Origin: Dendrophyllia cribrosa
Lineage: Eukaryota; Cnidaria; Anthozoa; Scleractinia; Dendrophylliidae
Direction: 5' to 3'
Length of the DNA: 64,000 nt
Assembly (NCBI GenBank): GCA_024195265.1
Contig: JAJLRJ010000013.1
Span: 10,341,332-10,405,331, forward strand
Shown: one piece after another, positions 9,767 to 17,530 of the stretch
How the letters are laid out: every line of letters begins with the position of its first letter
Position numbering within the stretch: the first letter of the stretch is position 1
Made by a program: the position numbers and the translations under genes
The notes under the pieces: generated by a model
What the model was told of the DNA's origin: nothing
The model's input: only the letters and a program-made list of their open reading frames with translations
Databases searched by the model: none

Positions 9767-10248
9767 TTATAATTCACGTATTTTGGCACGATATTCTAAC
9801 AAATTAGGTAAATCGCCTATTTTTAATCCATAATCATAAGGTCTGAATCCATTCTCATGTAACCATATAGCCCTATTCATTTTTTTTTTCTGATGGTTGG
9901 ATTTGTTAGAGCTTCTTCAACTGTTGTATTGATATAATATTCTACTTTTATTTTATCATTTTTAAATGTTAATAGATTTTTTCTGATACTACTTAACATC
10001 AGTTTATGTTCTAGAGCTGCATTTTTTATAGTATTTATAAATGCTTCTCTGTCTTTACTTTTTTCATATCCCGACTGACCTGGTTCATAGTGAGATAGCT
10101 TAGGTAGACTGTCAATGAAAATAAAATGGTTGAATTTACTATATAATGAGTTACTAACTGGTTCAAAATCCCAGCCAGCACCAAAATATACTAAAGTGTA
10201 TCCATTCGTCTTTTTAGTTAAGTTTTCTGATTGGATATTCATATTCAT
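9767..10248 (-). pseudogene. Conserved-looking YFGAGWD protein, frameshifted at an A10 run
   Basis: The 123-codon frame from the ATG at 10248 reads YTLVYFGAGWDFEPV near residue 18, then FIFIDSLP and SHYEPGQSGYEKSKD. This is a beta-alpha-beta style start with a glycine-rich turn. I do not know its function. The GAGWD and FIDS pattern is only loosely reminiscent of nucleotide- or SAM-binding folds. The frame ends at 9877 directly after ten T's on the plus strand (9880-9889). One base of slippage opens another frame with AIWLHENGFRPYDYGLKIGD down to a stop at 9767. This is either a real frameshift, slippage or a homopolymer error. The GCGTTTAAAT motif lies 44 bp upstream of the ATG. Confidence 0.55.
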
Positions 10249-10292
10249 ATATATAACCTATAAATAATTTATTTTTTAAATAATTTTAATCT

Positions 10293-10302
10293 GCGTTTAA
10301 AT
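10293..10302 (-). promoter_or_regulatory. Recurrent upstream motif, copy B
   Basis: GCGTTTAAAT lies 44 bp before the ATG at 10248. The surrounding block (about 10262-10343) shares more than 60 bases with 9158-9240, including GAATTCAAATGATCCAGTT. A promoter role is inferred. Confidence 0.55.
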
Positions 10303-10363
10303 GTGGTTGGAATTCAAATGATCCAGTTTTATGAATCCTTCGAATTGTGGTTATGAAAGAGTA

Positions 10364-10609
10364 TTATACATGCTTTCCTTGTGTGATATTAATTATTCGT
10401 TGCATTATATTGTTAACGTTGACATTCTTCATGTGCTTTTTTGTTTTAATGTGGCAAGTTTTACCGGCAAGTTTGTAATCTTTATTATTTCTGCAGACGT
10501 TACAATACCACGGTTTCTGTAACATGTAGGTAATTTTGTGGTTTTTTATCTCCTCTTTACTGTAAACTTGAGGCCTTCCGCGACCTCTTTTGACAAGTTG
10601 ATTTTCCAT
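10364..10609 (-). CDS. Small zinc-finger protein with AT-hook-like start
   Basis: An 81-residue ORF starting with MENQLVKRGRGRP. KRGRGRP is an AT-hook-like DNA-minor-groove motif. A C2H2-type finger follows: WYCNVC, then 13 residues on HIKTKKHM (pattern C-x2-C...H-x5-H). It probably binds DNA, perhaps regulating element genes or replication; that is inference from motifs. The ATG follows TATATAT, and copy C of the GCGTTTAAAT motif lies 43 bp upstream. The C-terminus after residue 65 is unremarkable. Confidence 0.65.
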   Translation of the reverse strand: MENQLVKRGRGRPQVYSKEEIKNHKITYMLQKPWYCNVCRNNKDYKLAGKTCHIKTKKHMKNVNVNNIMQRIINITQGKHV

Positions 10610-10652
10610 ATATATAATCTATATATTTTATTTTTTAAATGATATTTTAATA

Positions 10653-10662
10653 TGCGTTTAAA
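10653..10662 (-). promoter_or_regulatory. Recurrent upstream motif, copy C
   Basis: GCGTTTAAAT lies 43 bp before the ATG at 10609, preceded (gene sense downstream) by the same A/T run TTTAAAAAATAAA as copies A and B. The similarity is shorter than between A and B, about 50 bases. Confidence 0.55.
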
Positions 10663-10756
10663 TATAGCCAGAAACAATTATCTATTTTTGGCTACAAAAT
10701 AGCGAAAAACAGATTTACTGTGGTACTTATATATATATATACAATAGATTATTTTT

Positions 10757-11785
10757 TTATATATTTTTTAAGTCCTTGAACGGTATCCAGCTATTAAATT
10801 CATCACTATACCCCTTCCACTTCACCAAAGCTTGCTTCTTTTTATAATCTCTCCGAATGACTTTATCAATACGGAAAACATCCTGCTTGGCTTTTAATAA
10901 TTCGGGTTCATAGAAACTCCCTTGAATATCTTCACCTCTGAGATCTTTTAGTTTGTATGTTATTGGATTAGTGTATTGGATCTTATCAACTGTAAACACT
11001 TCTTCTGTCCAATTTGGTGTGTAACCCTTGTCGAACACATTCCGTTTATACTTAGATATTCGGACCTTATCACCTATTTTAAATTTTGGTTTCTGTTTTA
11101 ATGTTTCTATATCACCATACAAATTGAAGTAAACAGTTCCTTCATTCCTCTTATCAGATGCTTCAACGGGTGTCATCTTTATGTTTGAATGTTTTGTGTT
11201 GTTATACTGTTTTACTAGTTTGGGGAGCATATCGAGATACATTGTATTACCTTGAACTGTGAACTGCTTCCACATTTTGGATTTAATTGTCCTATTCCAT
11301 CTTTCAACTACTGATGACTTCTCTTCATTCTCAGTTGAGTACATATGTATCCCATTTTTCTCTAATAGGTCTTTCACATGTTTGTTATAGAATTCTGTTC
11401 CCTTGTCAACCCATAGATATTGTGGTTTTCTACCTTCCTTGAATATTGTTTTGAATGCTTCAGTGACAGATTCGCCTTTCTTATCCTTCAATGGGACAAT
11501 CCAACCATATTTGCTGAAGACACCAATAACCATAAGAAGATATCGATAACCTTTATTCCATTTACTAAACTGTTGCATTTCAACTAGATCACTTGCCCAT
11601 ATTTCATCGATATGATTTGTGATTACACGCCGCCGAGTGAAGTTGCGTTTTATGGGTGCATGCAACTCATCTGCTAATTTTTCTTGCCAGTTTTCTTCAC
11701 TCGACGGCTTTTTACGTTTTTTGAAACTCGGAGACCTAGTTTCTGCTTCGTATTGATAACATTTCTTGCCAACCAATGCCCCCAT
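10757..11785 (-). CDS. Polinton integrase, retroviral type, with C-terminal chromodomain
   Basis: A 342-codon DDE integrase that would join element ends to target DNA, generating the 6-bp duplications. The catalytic triad is D66 (WASDLVEM), D127 (YLWVDKGTEF) and E161 (VVERWNRT), a D,D(33)E spacing. The region FKIGDKVRISKYKR begins an SH3-like DNA-binding domain. The C-terminus DKVIRRDYKKKQALVKWKGY is a chromodomain, which in related elements binds chromatin. Its first 37 codons overlap the 3' end of the PLA2-like gene in another frame. The segment before about residue 30 is basic and not clearly domain-like, so the start could lie downstream. A His/Cys zinc domain is not evident at the N-terminus. 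All three acidic residues are present. Confidence 0.95.
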   Translation of the reverse strand: MGALVGKKCYQYEAETRSPSFKKRKKPSSEENWQEKLADELHAPIKRNFTRRRVITNHIDEIWASDLVEMQQFSKWNKGYRYLLMVIGVFSKYGWIVPLKDKKGESVTEAFKTIFKEGRKPQYLWVDKGTEFYNKHVKDLLEKNGIHMYSTENEEKSSVVERWNRTIKSKMWKQFTVQGNTMYLDMLPKLVKQYNNTKHSNIKMTPVEASDKRNEGTVYFNLYGDIETLKQKPKFKIGDKVRISKYKRNVFDKGYTPNWTEEVFTVDKIQYTNPITYKLKDLRGEDIQGSFYEPELLKAKQDVFRIDKVIRRDYKKKQALVKWKGYSDEFNSWIPFKDLKNI

Positions 11786-12306
11786 TGTCTTTCATTATAC
11801 GGTACGTTGTCTAAAGCTTGAACCATTTTTCGGTCTGCCTTATTTTTACATTTCCTATCATCCTTGCAGACTGAATAATCAATATCGTGTTGCATTGCTA
11901 TTGCATCAGTTTTACCCGTTGGTTTGTCGTATATTTCTAATATTTGGCCAGTCGTTGGGTCATATTTCACTTGACTCTTTAAATCATTATATGGGCCAGT
12001 ATATTTATGACCGGGTAATGTCCACCCCCCTTTTGGTTTTGATAATTTACCAATAGCTTTATGAATATCAATAGCGCCACCACTGTGTAGTGGATTTAGT
12101 TTTTTCGATAAATCCGATGTGAAACTGTCAAGTGCTTTATCAAGGTATTTGTTTACAGTACCTTTAATCTTTCGTTTTGCAAAATCAGATTTAATTGCCT
12201 TTGATGCTCCGATTCTACCTAAATTATACAAACCTTTTAAAGCGCTTTTAGCTGCTATTTCACCAAGACTGTGACTACCTTCTATATCTTAAAATCCGCC
12301 AGCCAT
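11674..12306 (-). pseudogene. PLA2-like virion protein with an early in-frame stop
   Basis: This carries the parvovirus/adintovirus-type phospholipase A2-like core. GWTLPGHKYTGPYNDL supplies the Ca-loop-like segment. MQHDIDYSVCKDDRKC carries the catalytic His-Asp pair, and an Ala/Lys helix follows. In parvoviruses such domains breach endosomal membranes; here the role is inferred. The uninterrupted frame runs from just after 12289 to 11674. A plausible ATG at 12306 (MAGGF) is in the same frame but followed at once by TAA (12289-12291). The gene is therefore either broken by one nonsense change or starts downstream at a non-ATG or unseen site. It overlaps the integrase start by 112 bases. Confidence 0.8.
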
Positions 12307-12320
12307 CTCTGACTGGCTAT

Positions 12321-12482
12321 TTATTTTAAATCTTTATTGGATACAAAACGTGTTTTAGTAGCCCCACATTCGCTACATTGAGATTTTAGCATAAGACGAT
12401 TATTTTTTGTTTTAACAAGTTTTTCAGTACCAGGTACCGATTTTGTTTGCTTCTTCTGTTTTACACAATATGATTTAACCAT
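12321..12482 (-). CDS. Small DUF5679-like core protein
   Basis: A 53-residue ORF starting at the ATG at 12482, which abuts CTTATATATATA. It begins MVKSYCVKQKKQTK and ends with a second Cys pair (SQCSECGATKTRFV). This is the layout of the short basic DUF5679-type proteins next to capsid genes in Polintons and adintoviruses, thought to be virion-core or DNA-associated. The usual first zinc pair would be C-x2-C. Here the second Cys of that pair is Gln (CVKQ), which may weaken zinc binding. It lies between the protease and the PLA2-like gene on the same strand. Confidence 0.7.
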   Translation of the reverse strand: MVKSYCVKQKKQTKSVPGTEKLVKTKNNRLMLKSQCSECGATKTRFVSNKDLK

Positions 12483-12494
12483 TATATATATAAG

Positions 12495-12930
12495 TTAGAT
12501 ATTTTTGAAATAATGTTCGAGGAATCTCTCATTCTTCATTGTGTCATATATGTCGAACACTTCCAATAGATTGTAATATGAATTCCCTTTATTCATTTCA
12601 TTCAGAAAGTATAAACAGAAGTAACCACATGTTGACGTTTTTATATTTTGGATTTGATTGTTTTGATGTAACAGAATCAAATTCTTTCTTTTTGTATGAT
12701 TTACGATCTCTTGAAATGGGGGCATACCAAAACTGTCAAAATAATTTATCACGTTGTCTTTGACATATGTGGCCACCCAATGGCTTCCACTCATATATGA
12801 GGGTTCAAGATTGTAGATAAATAACGCCTGTCTATGGTTATGTGAAACTCTTTTATCCCTTGACAGAACATCTTTGATTGGGATGTTCAAGTATCTACAC
12901 CATTTTATTAGATCATGATTACTTAACGGG
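12495..12930 (-). CDS. Adenain-like maturation cysteine protease
   Basis: Ulp1/adenain-fold protease expected to cleave virion proteins during maturation. The conserved part starts at PLSNHDLIKWCRYLNIP. Catalytic His is in GSHWVATY, Asp in YFDSFG, the oxyanion Gln region in HQNNQIQN, and Cys in STCGYFCLYFLNEM. The open frame extends upstream to 13160, but those codons belong by content to the minor capsid gene, which has slipped into this frame. No ATG lies at the natural protease start: codon ATC precedes PLSN, where related genes would be expected to start. The start is therefore uncertain or lost. The catalytic residues are all present. It sits between the DUF5679-like gene and the minor capsid gene. 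Confidence 0.88.
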
Positions 12931-12952
12931 ATATCTTTATGGAATTTTGGTT

Positions 12953-13773
12953 TTACAGTATTGCCCCTAGTAGTGGGATGCCATTGAATGGGCTGTTTTT
13001 CCCTAATAGTATGCCTTCTCCCGACTTGTTTTTTTTGGTAGTTTTTTTTTTTAATCCCCATACCAATTGGATTATCCCATGTACCTATAAATGGAGGTTG
13101 TTGTCTGTATGCACCAATTCTCGGAGCTCCCTTACCCCCTTTTTTCTTACTAATTCCCATTCGTGGAGCCCCTACTACCAGTTTTACCAGTCAAAGCATT
13201 TAGAAGGAGTGGAACACCAATGCTTGCCAACAGAGTGCCTAAAAATCCACCTGATTGTGTGTTTGTTGGTTTCACATGAACACCTGAACCTGATTGAAGG
13301 GAATTCAATATATCCTGTTTTTGTTTCGTCGATAAAAGATGCTTATATTCTATCAGCTTATTAATTTTGTCTTGTGGTACGAGAAAACCACCCGACTGTA
13401 CGCCTTTGCCAGAGATTGATTTCACAATCTGAGAAGCACCTTCTGAAGCCAATCCAGCAAGAGCTGATAGCCCAAGGGTTTTACCTATAGTTGGTGCTAG
13501 TGTCTTTCCAATACTTAAGATAGAAGTTAGTAGACTACCTCCAACCTGTTTTCTGATATTACTTTTAACAAGTTTGATATCCATACCCTTAGTCATCATA
13601 CGATTCTTCTCCAATCTCTTCTTTACCATTGCTGGTACATATAGAATATCATTTCCGTTCAGAGATTCATTTGATAGTCTGAGAACAATAGTTTCCCTTT
13701 TTTTGAAAGCATTGCTAAGATTCTTCTTTTGATTGTCAGACAAATTTACTTTGATTTCAAAAAGCTGAGTCAT
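12953..13773 (-). pseudogene. Minor capsid protein, pVI/membrane-active type, two frameshifts
   Basis: The first frame (13773-13150) reads MTQLFEIKVNLSDNQKKN, a substrate-like spacer, then glycine-rich amphipathic hydrophobic stretches GGSLLTSILSIGKTLAPTIG and SALAGLASEGASQIVK, and GGFLGTLLASIGVPLLLN. This fits the membrane-active minor capsid (adenovirus pVI-like) proteins of Polintons. Near 13172 the coding content moves to a second frame (GAPRIGAYRQQPPFIGTWDN). Around the T8 and T11 runs at 13029-13052 it moves to a third frame ending GKNSPFNGIPLLGAIL at stop 12953-12955. Two 1-base indels therefore break it. The ATG at 13773 follows a TATATAA tract. Packaging-sized GG-x motifs may be protease sites (inference). 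Confidence 0.75.
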
Positions 13774-13859
13774 TTCTTATATATAATATATATTATATAA
13801 AATTTCACATAATATATATGAAATAAGGATATTTATTTTATTAGCAATTTATTACTTTT

Positions 13860-15125
13860 TTACACTATAACCAATTCATTACCCACCTTGTCAATGACAA
13901 CTGTTTCATCATATAGAACTATAGCATGTACGTTGAAAGGACTGTCTCCAGCACTATTAGCATTGAGTTTATACCTAAAAATCAACTGTTTGGGGTCTCT
14001 TGTTACTTTCTCTGCTTGATATGATAGATCGAAATAGATTAGTGGATAGAGACTATTATAATTAGCTAGATTCAACTGGGTTCCGGTGTTGTAATCAGTC
14101 CTTCTCATTGCATAAGACATTAAATCGTTGAAGATTCTTACTTTACTCTCACTGTCATACTCTGTTTCTGGGTAGAAAACTCCATTTCCATATTCTAGAC
14201 GACATGTTGTCAAATAACTACCATTTCCACGATCGGCATTAAGGTTGAAAGTGTCAAATTCGTATGGATTGGTCTCTGGATTGTTTGATTTAGCTCGTTG
14301 TAGGTATATAAAAATTGCTTTAACATTGTCAATACTAGAAGAAATCTGGAAGAATCCACTACTATGTGTTGGTGCTGACACTTCATACATTTCTCTGCGA
14401 TACGTCCATTTATCCTCTTTAAAAAAAGAGCTAACAAACTTATCGAACAGACTGTCCTTTGGAGTCAATTTTGGGACCCACAGTAGGAATCTGTTAATGA
14501 CAACCCTTCCATCATCAACTGCTGCAGTTTTTTGAAGCAGTTCGTCATCATTCTGGAGGTGTAAATTGAACTGCAGCTGCATGGGTACCAACATCTTATC
14601 CTCCAGCTCTTCGAAGTAACTGCAACGATTAAGAGGTACAATTACATTTACATCATTATTACCTGTTGTAAGAAGCCGTCTAGCCTCATAACCTGCATTT
14701 TGATTAGCATTAGCTATCAGATGATTTGTATCCAAATACCAAAGACTATTCTTTGCTACACTTCTAGAGTAATCATCAGAATATTCCAGCAAATTCTTCA
14801 CAAAAATGACCTTGTGTAGATTATCAGTGTCGTACACAATTTTCCCAGCGCTTTTAATCATCATGTGAGAAATCAAACTATGGGCTCCATTTATTATTGT
14901 TATCCTATCAGCACCATAAGCTGCACCATCATCCAATTTTTGTACCTGAAACTGGACCTCAAAATATGCATTGTACCAATCATAGAAACTCGATCGATCA
15001 TTAATTGTAAATTTATACCCATTTTTCGCTTGGTGTTGACCGTTAGCTGGGGACCTGATTACATCATCGAGTTGGAATCGCACCAACTCATTTCTTTGAA
15101 GAAAATTATCTGTTCTAAATGACAT
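13860..15125 (-). CDS. Major capsid protein, double jelly-roll type
   Basis: A 421-codon ORF in the position and length range of Polinton major capsid proteins. It starts MSFRTDNFLQRNELVRFQLD, a typical opening for these hexon-like proteins. Strand-rich sequence alternates with loops through both expected halves: YDWYNAYFEVQFQVQ and VPMQLQFNLHLQ in the first, and KAIFIYLQRA and YPLIYFDLSYQ in the second. It ends HAIVLYDETVVIDKVGNELV. No zinc or enzymatic motifs occur, as expected of a structural protein. The ATG at 15125 is preceded by TAACATAATATTATAATG, the late-type motif shared with neighbouring virion genes. The ORF is intact. The fold assignment is by resemblance and gene order, not structure. 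Confidence 0.9.
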   Translation of the reverse strand: MSFRTDNFLQRNELVRFQLDDVIRSPANGQHQAKNGYKFTINDRSSFYDWYNAYFEVQFQVQKLDDGAAYGADRITIINGAHSLISHMMIKSAGKIVYDTDNLHKVIFVKNLLEYSDDYSRSVAKNSLWYLDTNHLIANANQNAGYEARRLLTTGNNDVNVIVPLNRCSYFEELEDKMLVPMQLQFNLHLQNDDELLQKTAAVDDGRVVINRFLLWVPKLTPKDSLFDKFVSSFFKEDKWTYRREMYEVSAPTHSSGFFQISSSIDNVKAIFIYLQRAKSNNPETNPYEFDTFNLNADRGNGSYLTTCRLEYGNGVFYPETEYDSESKVRIFNDLMSYAMRRTDYNTGTQLNLANYNSLYPLIYFDLSYQAEKVTRDPKQLIFRYKLNANSAGDSPFNVHAIVLYDETVVIDKVGNELVIV

Positions 15126-15143
15126 TATAATATTATGTTAGAT
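15126..15143 (-). promoter_or_regulatory. Late-type start-proximal motif before the major capsid gene
   Basis: In gene sense this reads TAACATAATATTATAATG, with the final ATG the start codon. Closely similar blocks sit at the starts of 15592, 16356 and, with a 5-base spacer, 17395. TAAC followed by A/T-only sequence touching the ATG recalls late promoters of large DNA viruses. The function is inferred. Confidence 0.5.
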
Positions 15144-15193
15144 AAATTTTAACAATTAAAAAGTATATTCATATTAAAATCATTTTATTGATT

Positions 15194-15592
15194 CTATACT
15201 AATCTCACTCTACGTCTTCTCCTCAAACCATCTCCAGAAATGAGTCTATTCAGTATCATATCAGTACTTTCATCTTGCTGTTGCTGTTTAATGGGTGAGG
15301 ATGGAACAATTGCTGTTTGTCTTGTAGCTCCTTTTCTCAAATTTGCCAATCTTTTCATTATTAGGTCTCCTGACTTCTCTGATACCGCCTTACCCAGTCG
15401 CTCACCTGCATGGGATATCCCCGATTCTAACGCCTTCTTTGCTATTGGCTTAGCAAATTTCTTGAAAACAGATGATGCCACACTCTTTAATGGTTTCAAA
15501 ATATCATCAACGATAAGCCCAGACCCTTTGTGTTGATATACAAATTTACCAAGTTTTGGATGGTAAAATCTTTTGAATTCATACGGTTTCAT
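15194..15592 (-). CDS. Basic virion-associated protein (pX/core-like), unknown
   Basis: A 132-residue ORF beginning MKPYEFKRFYHPKLGKFVY. GSGLIVDDILKPLKSVASSV precedes a long amphipathic helix region (KFAKPIAKKALESGISHAGERLGKAV). A Gln-rich linker (QQQQ) follows, and an Arg-rich tail (RRRRRVRL) ends the protein. The glycine motif near residue 23 and the adjacent helix look like a protease-processed, membrane- or DNA-binding capsid accessory protein. It lies between the major capsid and penton genes and has the same start-proximal motif (TAACATAATAGTATAATG), so it is probably a late structural protein. Specific identity not recognised. Confidence 0.6.
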   Translation of the reverse strand: MKPYEFKRFYHPKLGKFVYQHKGSGLIVDDILKPLKSVASSVFKKFAKPIAKKALESGISHAGERLGKAVSEKSGDLIMKRLANLRKGATRQTAIVPSSPIKQQQQDESTDMILNRLISGDGLRRRRRVRLV

Positions 15593-15610
15593 TATACTAT
15601 TATGTTATAT
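15593..15610 (-). promoter_or_regulatory. Late-type start-proximal motif before 15194-15592
   Basis: Gene-sense TAACATAATAGTATAATG differs by a single base from the block before the major capsid gene and ends in the start codon. It overlaps the last bases of the upstream penton gene. Confidence 0.5.
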
Positions 15611-16356
15611 TATTCTATACTTTTCAGAATTAGTGAGAAAGATGTATCTGCTCCATTCAGGTTAACTAATCTTCTTTTTCCATCAGTAATGTATACCCTG
15701 ATACTACTAATATTATTCTTATTGACTGGATTGAATGTGACTCTTTGTGGTTCGAGGGTAAAGGAGTAACTAGGTTGGAGTACACTGGTCGAGAAGGAAT
15801 AAATGATGTCTGTATCTTGACCGTCTACAAGTGAATCATTAATTAGGTCACAATGGATATTCAGGATATCTGTGTCTTGACTGAGATTGGGCACTTTCGG
15901 CCCTATATTTGTTTCATTAGATAATACTGTCTTATCAAACCCGATTAGATCATTAAAATTGGAATGCGTCAAATCAAGCTGATAATTCTGAGCCAATGTA
16001 ATCGTAACCCTAAATGTTGTATTATCGAATTCAAGAGTGATAGGATACGTATCACCAGTCTTCGTTATATCCTTGATATATGTATTGAAGTCTGTATAAT
16101 TCCATACTCCGGCTGGAAAGGTGATGTTGTTAAATGTTGAACCACTATCAGAGCTAAATTTAATTAATTGATTATTGTATCCAGCATTAACATTAAACCA
16201 TGTAAAACTCATATTGATAATTCTGTTAAGACCAATAAAATATTGCATATTACTATCCAAAATTATAGGTCTAGTAAATTTTGTTGTAAAATCCTCAGGT
16301 TTATTATTCCCTTGATTTTTTACACTATAAGATGATAAAACTATCTCTCGTTCCAT
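15610..16356 (-). CDS. Penton protein (single jelly-roll minor capsid protein)
   Basis: A 248-codon intact ORF. MEREIVLSSYSVKNQGNNKPEDF opens it. FTTKFTRPIILDSNMQYFIGL and the strand-rich remainder fit the Polinton penton, which plugs capsid five-fold vertices. The segment ILNIHCDLINDSLVDG aligns by eye with FIHCDLVDKEQNLLNG in the gene at 63342-64000 of the third element, supporting a shared family. The C-terminus SSIRVYITDGKRRLVNLNG also has a counterpart there. The ATG follows TAACTTTATTATATAATG. It sits between the PPxY protein and the small basic virion protein, the normal morphogenetic cluster. Confidence 0.82.
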   Translation of the reverse strand: MEREIVLSSYSVKNQGNNKPEDFTTKFTRPIILDSNMQYFIGLNRIINMSFTWFNVNAGYNNQLIKFSSDSGSTFNNITFPAGVWNYTDFNTYIKDITKTGDTYPITLEFDNTTFRVTITLAQNYQLDLTHSNFNDLIGFDKTVLSNETNIGPKVPNLSQDTDILNIHCDLINDSLVDGQDTDIIYSFSTSVLQPSYSFTLEPQRVTFNPVNKNNISSIRVYITDGKRRLVNLNGADTSFSLILKSIE

Positions 16357-16377
16357 TATATAATAAAGTTACATAAA

Positions 16378-17395
16378 TTATATTTTGAAATATTGACTAT
16401 ACAATTTACTATATTGTGATCTATTGATTTTCGACAGTTTCAATAATGTGTCCAATATAGTAACTCCCATATTTCGCATCTCAATGCTGGTATTCCCTGC
16501 CAATCTTTCACCAATAATCAATTCCAATTTTTTCAAAAGCTGCTTTACATCATTAAAAAAACATAATATTTCCACCTCTCTGTTTTTTTCCCCGACTCTG
16601 GATTCCATAACCTTTTATTGTTTCCAATTTAGTATCATAATGTTTTATGTATTCATTTAAAGTAACTCTCGCATTGTCTATTCTTTTGTTTTTCATTTGT
16701 CTCTCAGCTTCTGATATAGCCCCACTTTTGAACTGTTTTGTAACATGTGACTTATAGCCACCTAATTGACTCCTTTTTGTTTTGGCATTTTTTATAATCT
16801 TATTAAGATATGTCTTAGTCTTTTGGGGTGTTATTGTTGATTGATTCAATATCTTATCCACATTTTCATAATTGGTAATACCAAGATCATCCAGAATCGA
16901 ATTACTTGTATCTTCATCATCTAATCCATAGTCCATCTCTTCTTCTTCATATTCTGGTGGTAATTCATCTGGTTCATCACCAAAGTACTGAGGATCAACA
17001 TAAATCTCCTTCTTCCCTTCTAAAATATCCTTCAACGATTCTTCATATGTCGGCGGTTTTGGTACTATTTGTTTTTCTTGCTGTGGTGGAACATAATCGC
17101 CAAAATCAATTAGTTTTTCTACATCCATATCCTCATATGGATCTACCTCTGGTAGATAGTCGATACCAGTATCAATACCCTTCTTAAGTGGTCGTCTTTT
17201 TCTCAGAGGCATTTTCAAATTACTAATAATAACATCATCTAATTTAGTGGTTACTGGTTTGAATACCTTCGTCAACGATTCCTGACTTATCTGCTGACCA
17301 AGATCATGTTTTGTGATTGCATCATGAACATAATTAATTTTATTTCCTAATTCAGATTTTCTTTTTGCAAGTTCTTTCCATGTAAGTAAACTCAT
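16378..17395 (-). pseudogene. Virion-cluster protein with PPxY-type motifs, frameshifted at an A7 run
   Basis: The main frame (17395-16553) encodes 280 residues. A helical head (SLLTWKELAKRKSELGNKI) is followed by basic KMPLRKRRPLKKG and acidic, proline-rich PKPPTYEESL and DELPPEYEEEEMDYG. The middle is a Lys-rich helical region, and the end is GGNIMFF. A one-base shift at 16555-16561 leads into a second frame of coherent content (FNDVKQLLKKLELIIGERL) ending at 16378. PPEY fits the PPxY late-domain consensus that recruits host NEDD4-type ligases in many viruses; a budding or trafficking role is inference. The ATG follows TAACCTAATAATATAATA plus five bases. I do not recognise a named family. 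Confidence 0.6.
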
Positions 17396-17454
17396 TTTTA
17401 TTATATTATTAGGTTACATAAAATTTGGAAATCATATATAAAAAAGAGCATTTT

Positions 17455-17502
17455 ACACCGTGTTGTACACTGTGTTGTACACCGTGTTATACACCATGTT
17501 AT
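17455..17502. repeat. Four 12-bp iterons in a divergent intergenic region
   Basis: ACACCGTGTTGT, ACACTGTGTTGT, ACACCGTGTTAT and ACACCATGTTAT follow each other without gaps. Each contains the near-palindrome ACAC-n-GTGT. They lie between the leftward virion operon (start 17395) and the rightward ATPase (start 17531), suggesting a binding array for a regulatory or replication protein. Confidence 0.6.
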
Positions 17503-17530
17503 ATTGAAATAATATACCCATATAATATAA

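Noticed and set aside
14210..14535. Extra ORFs inside the major capsid gene on both strands
   Set aside because: They are shadows of the 421-codon capsid frame, without motifs.
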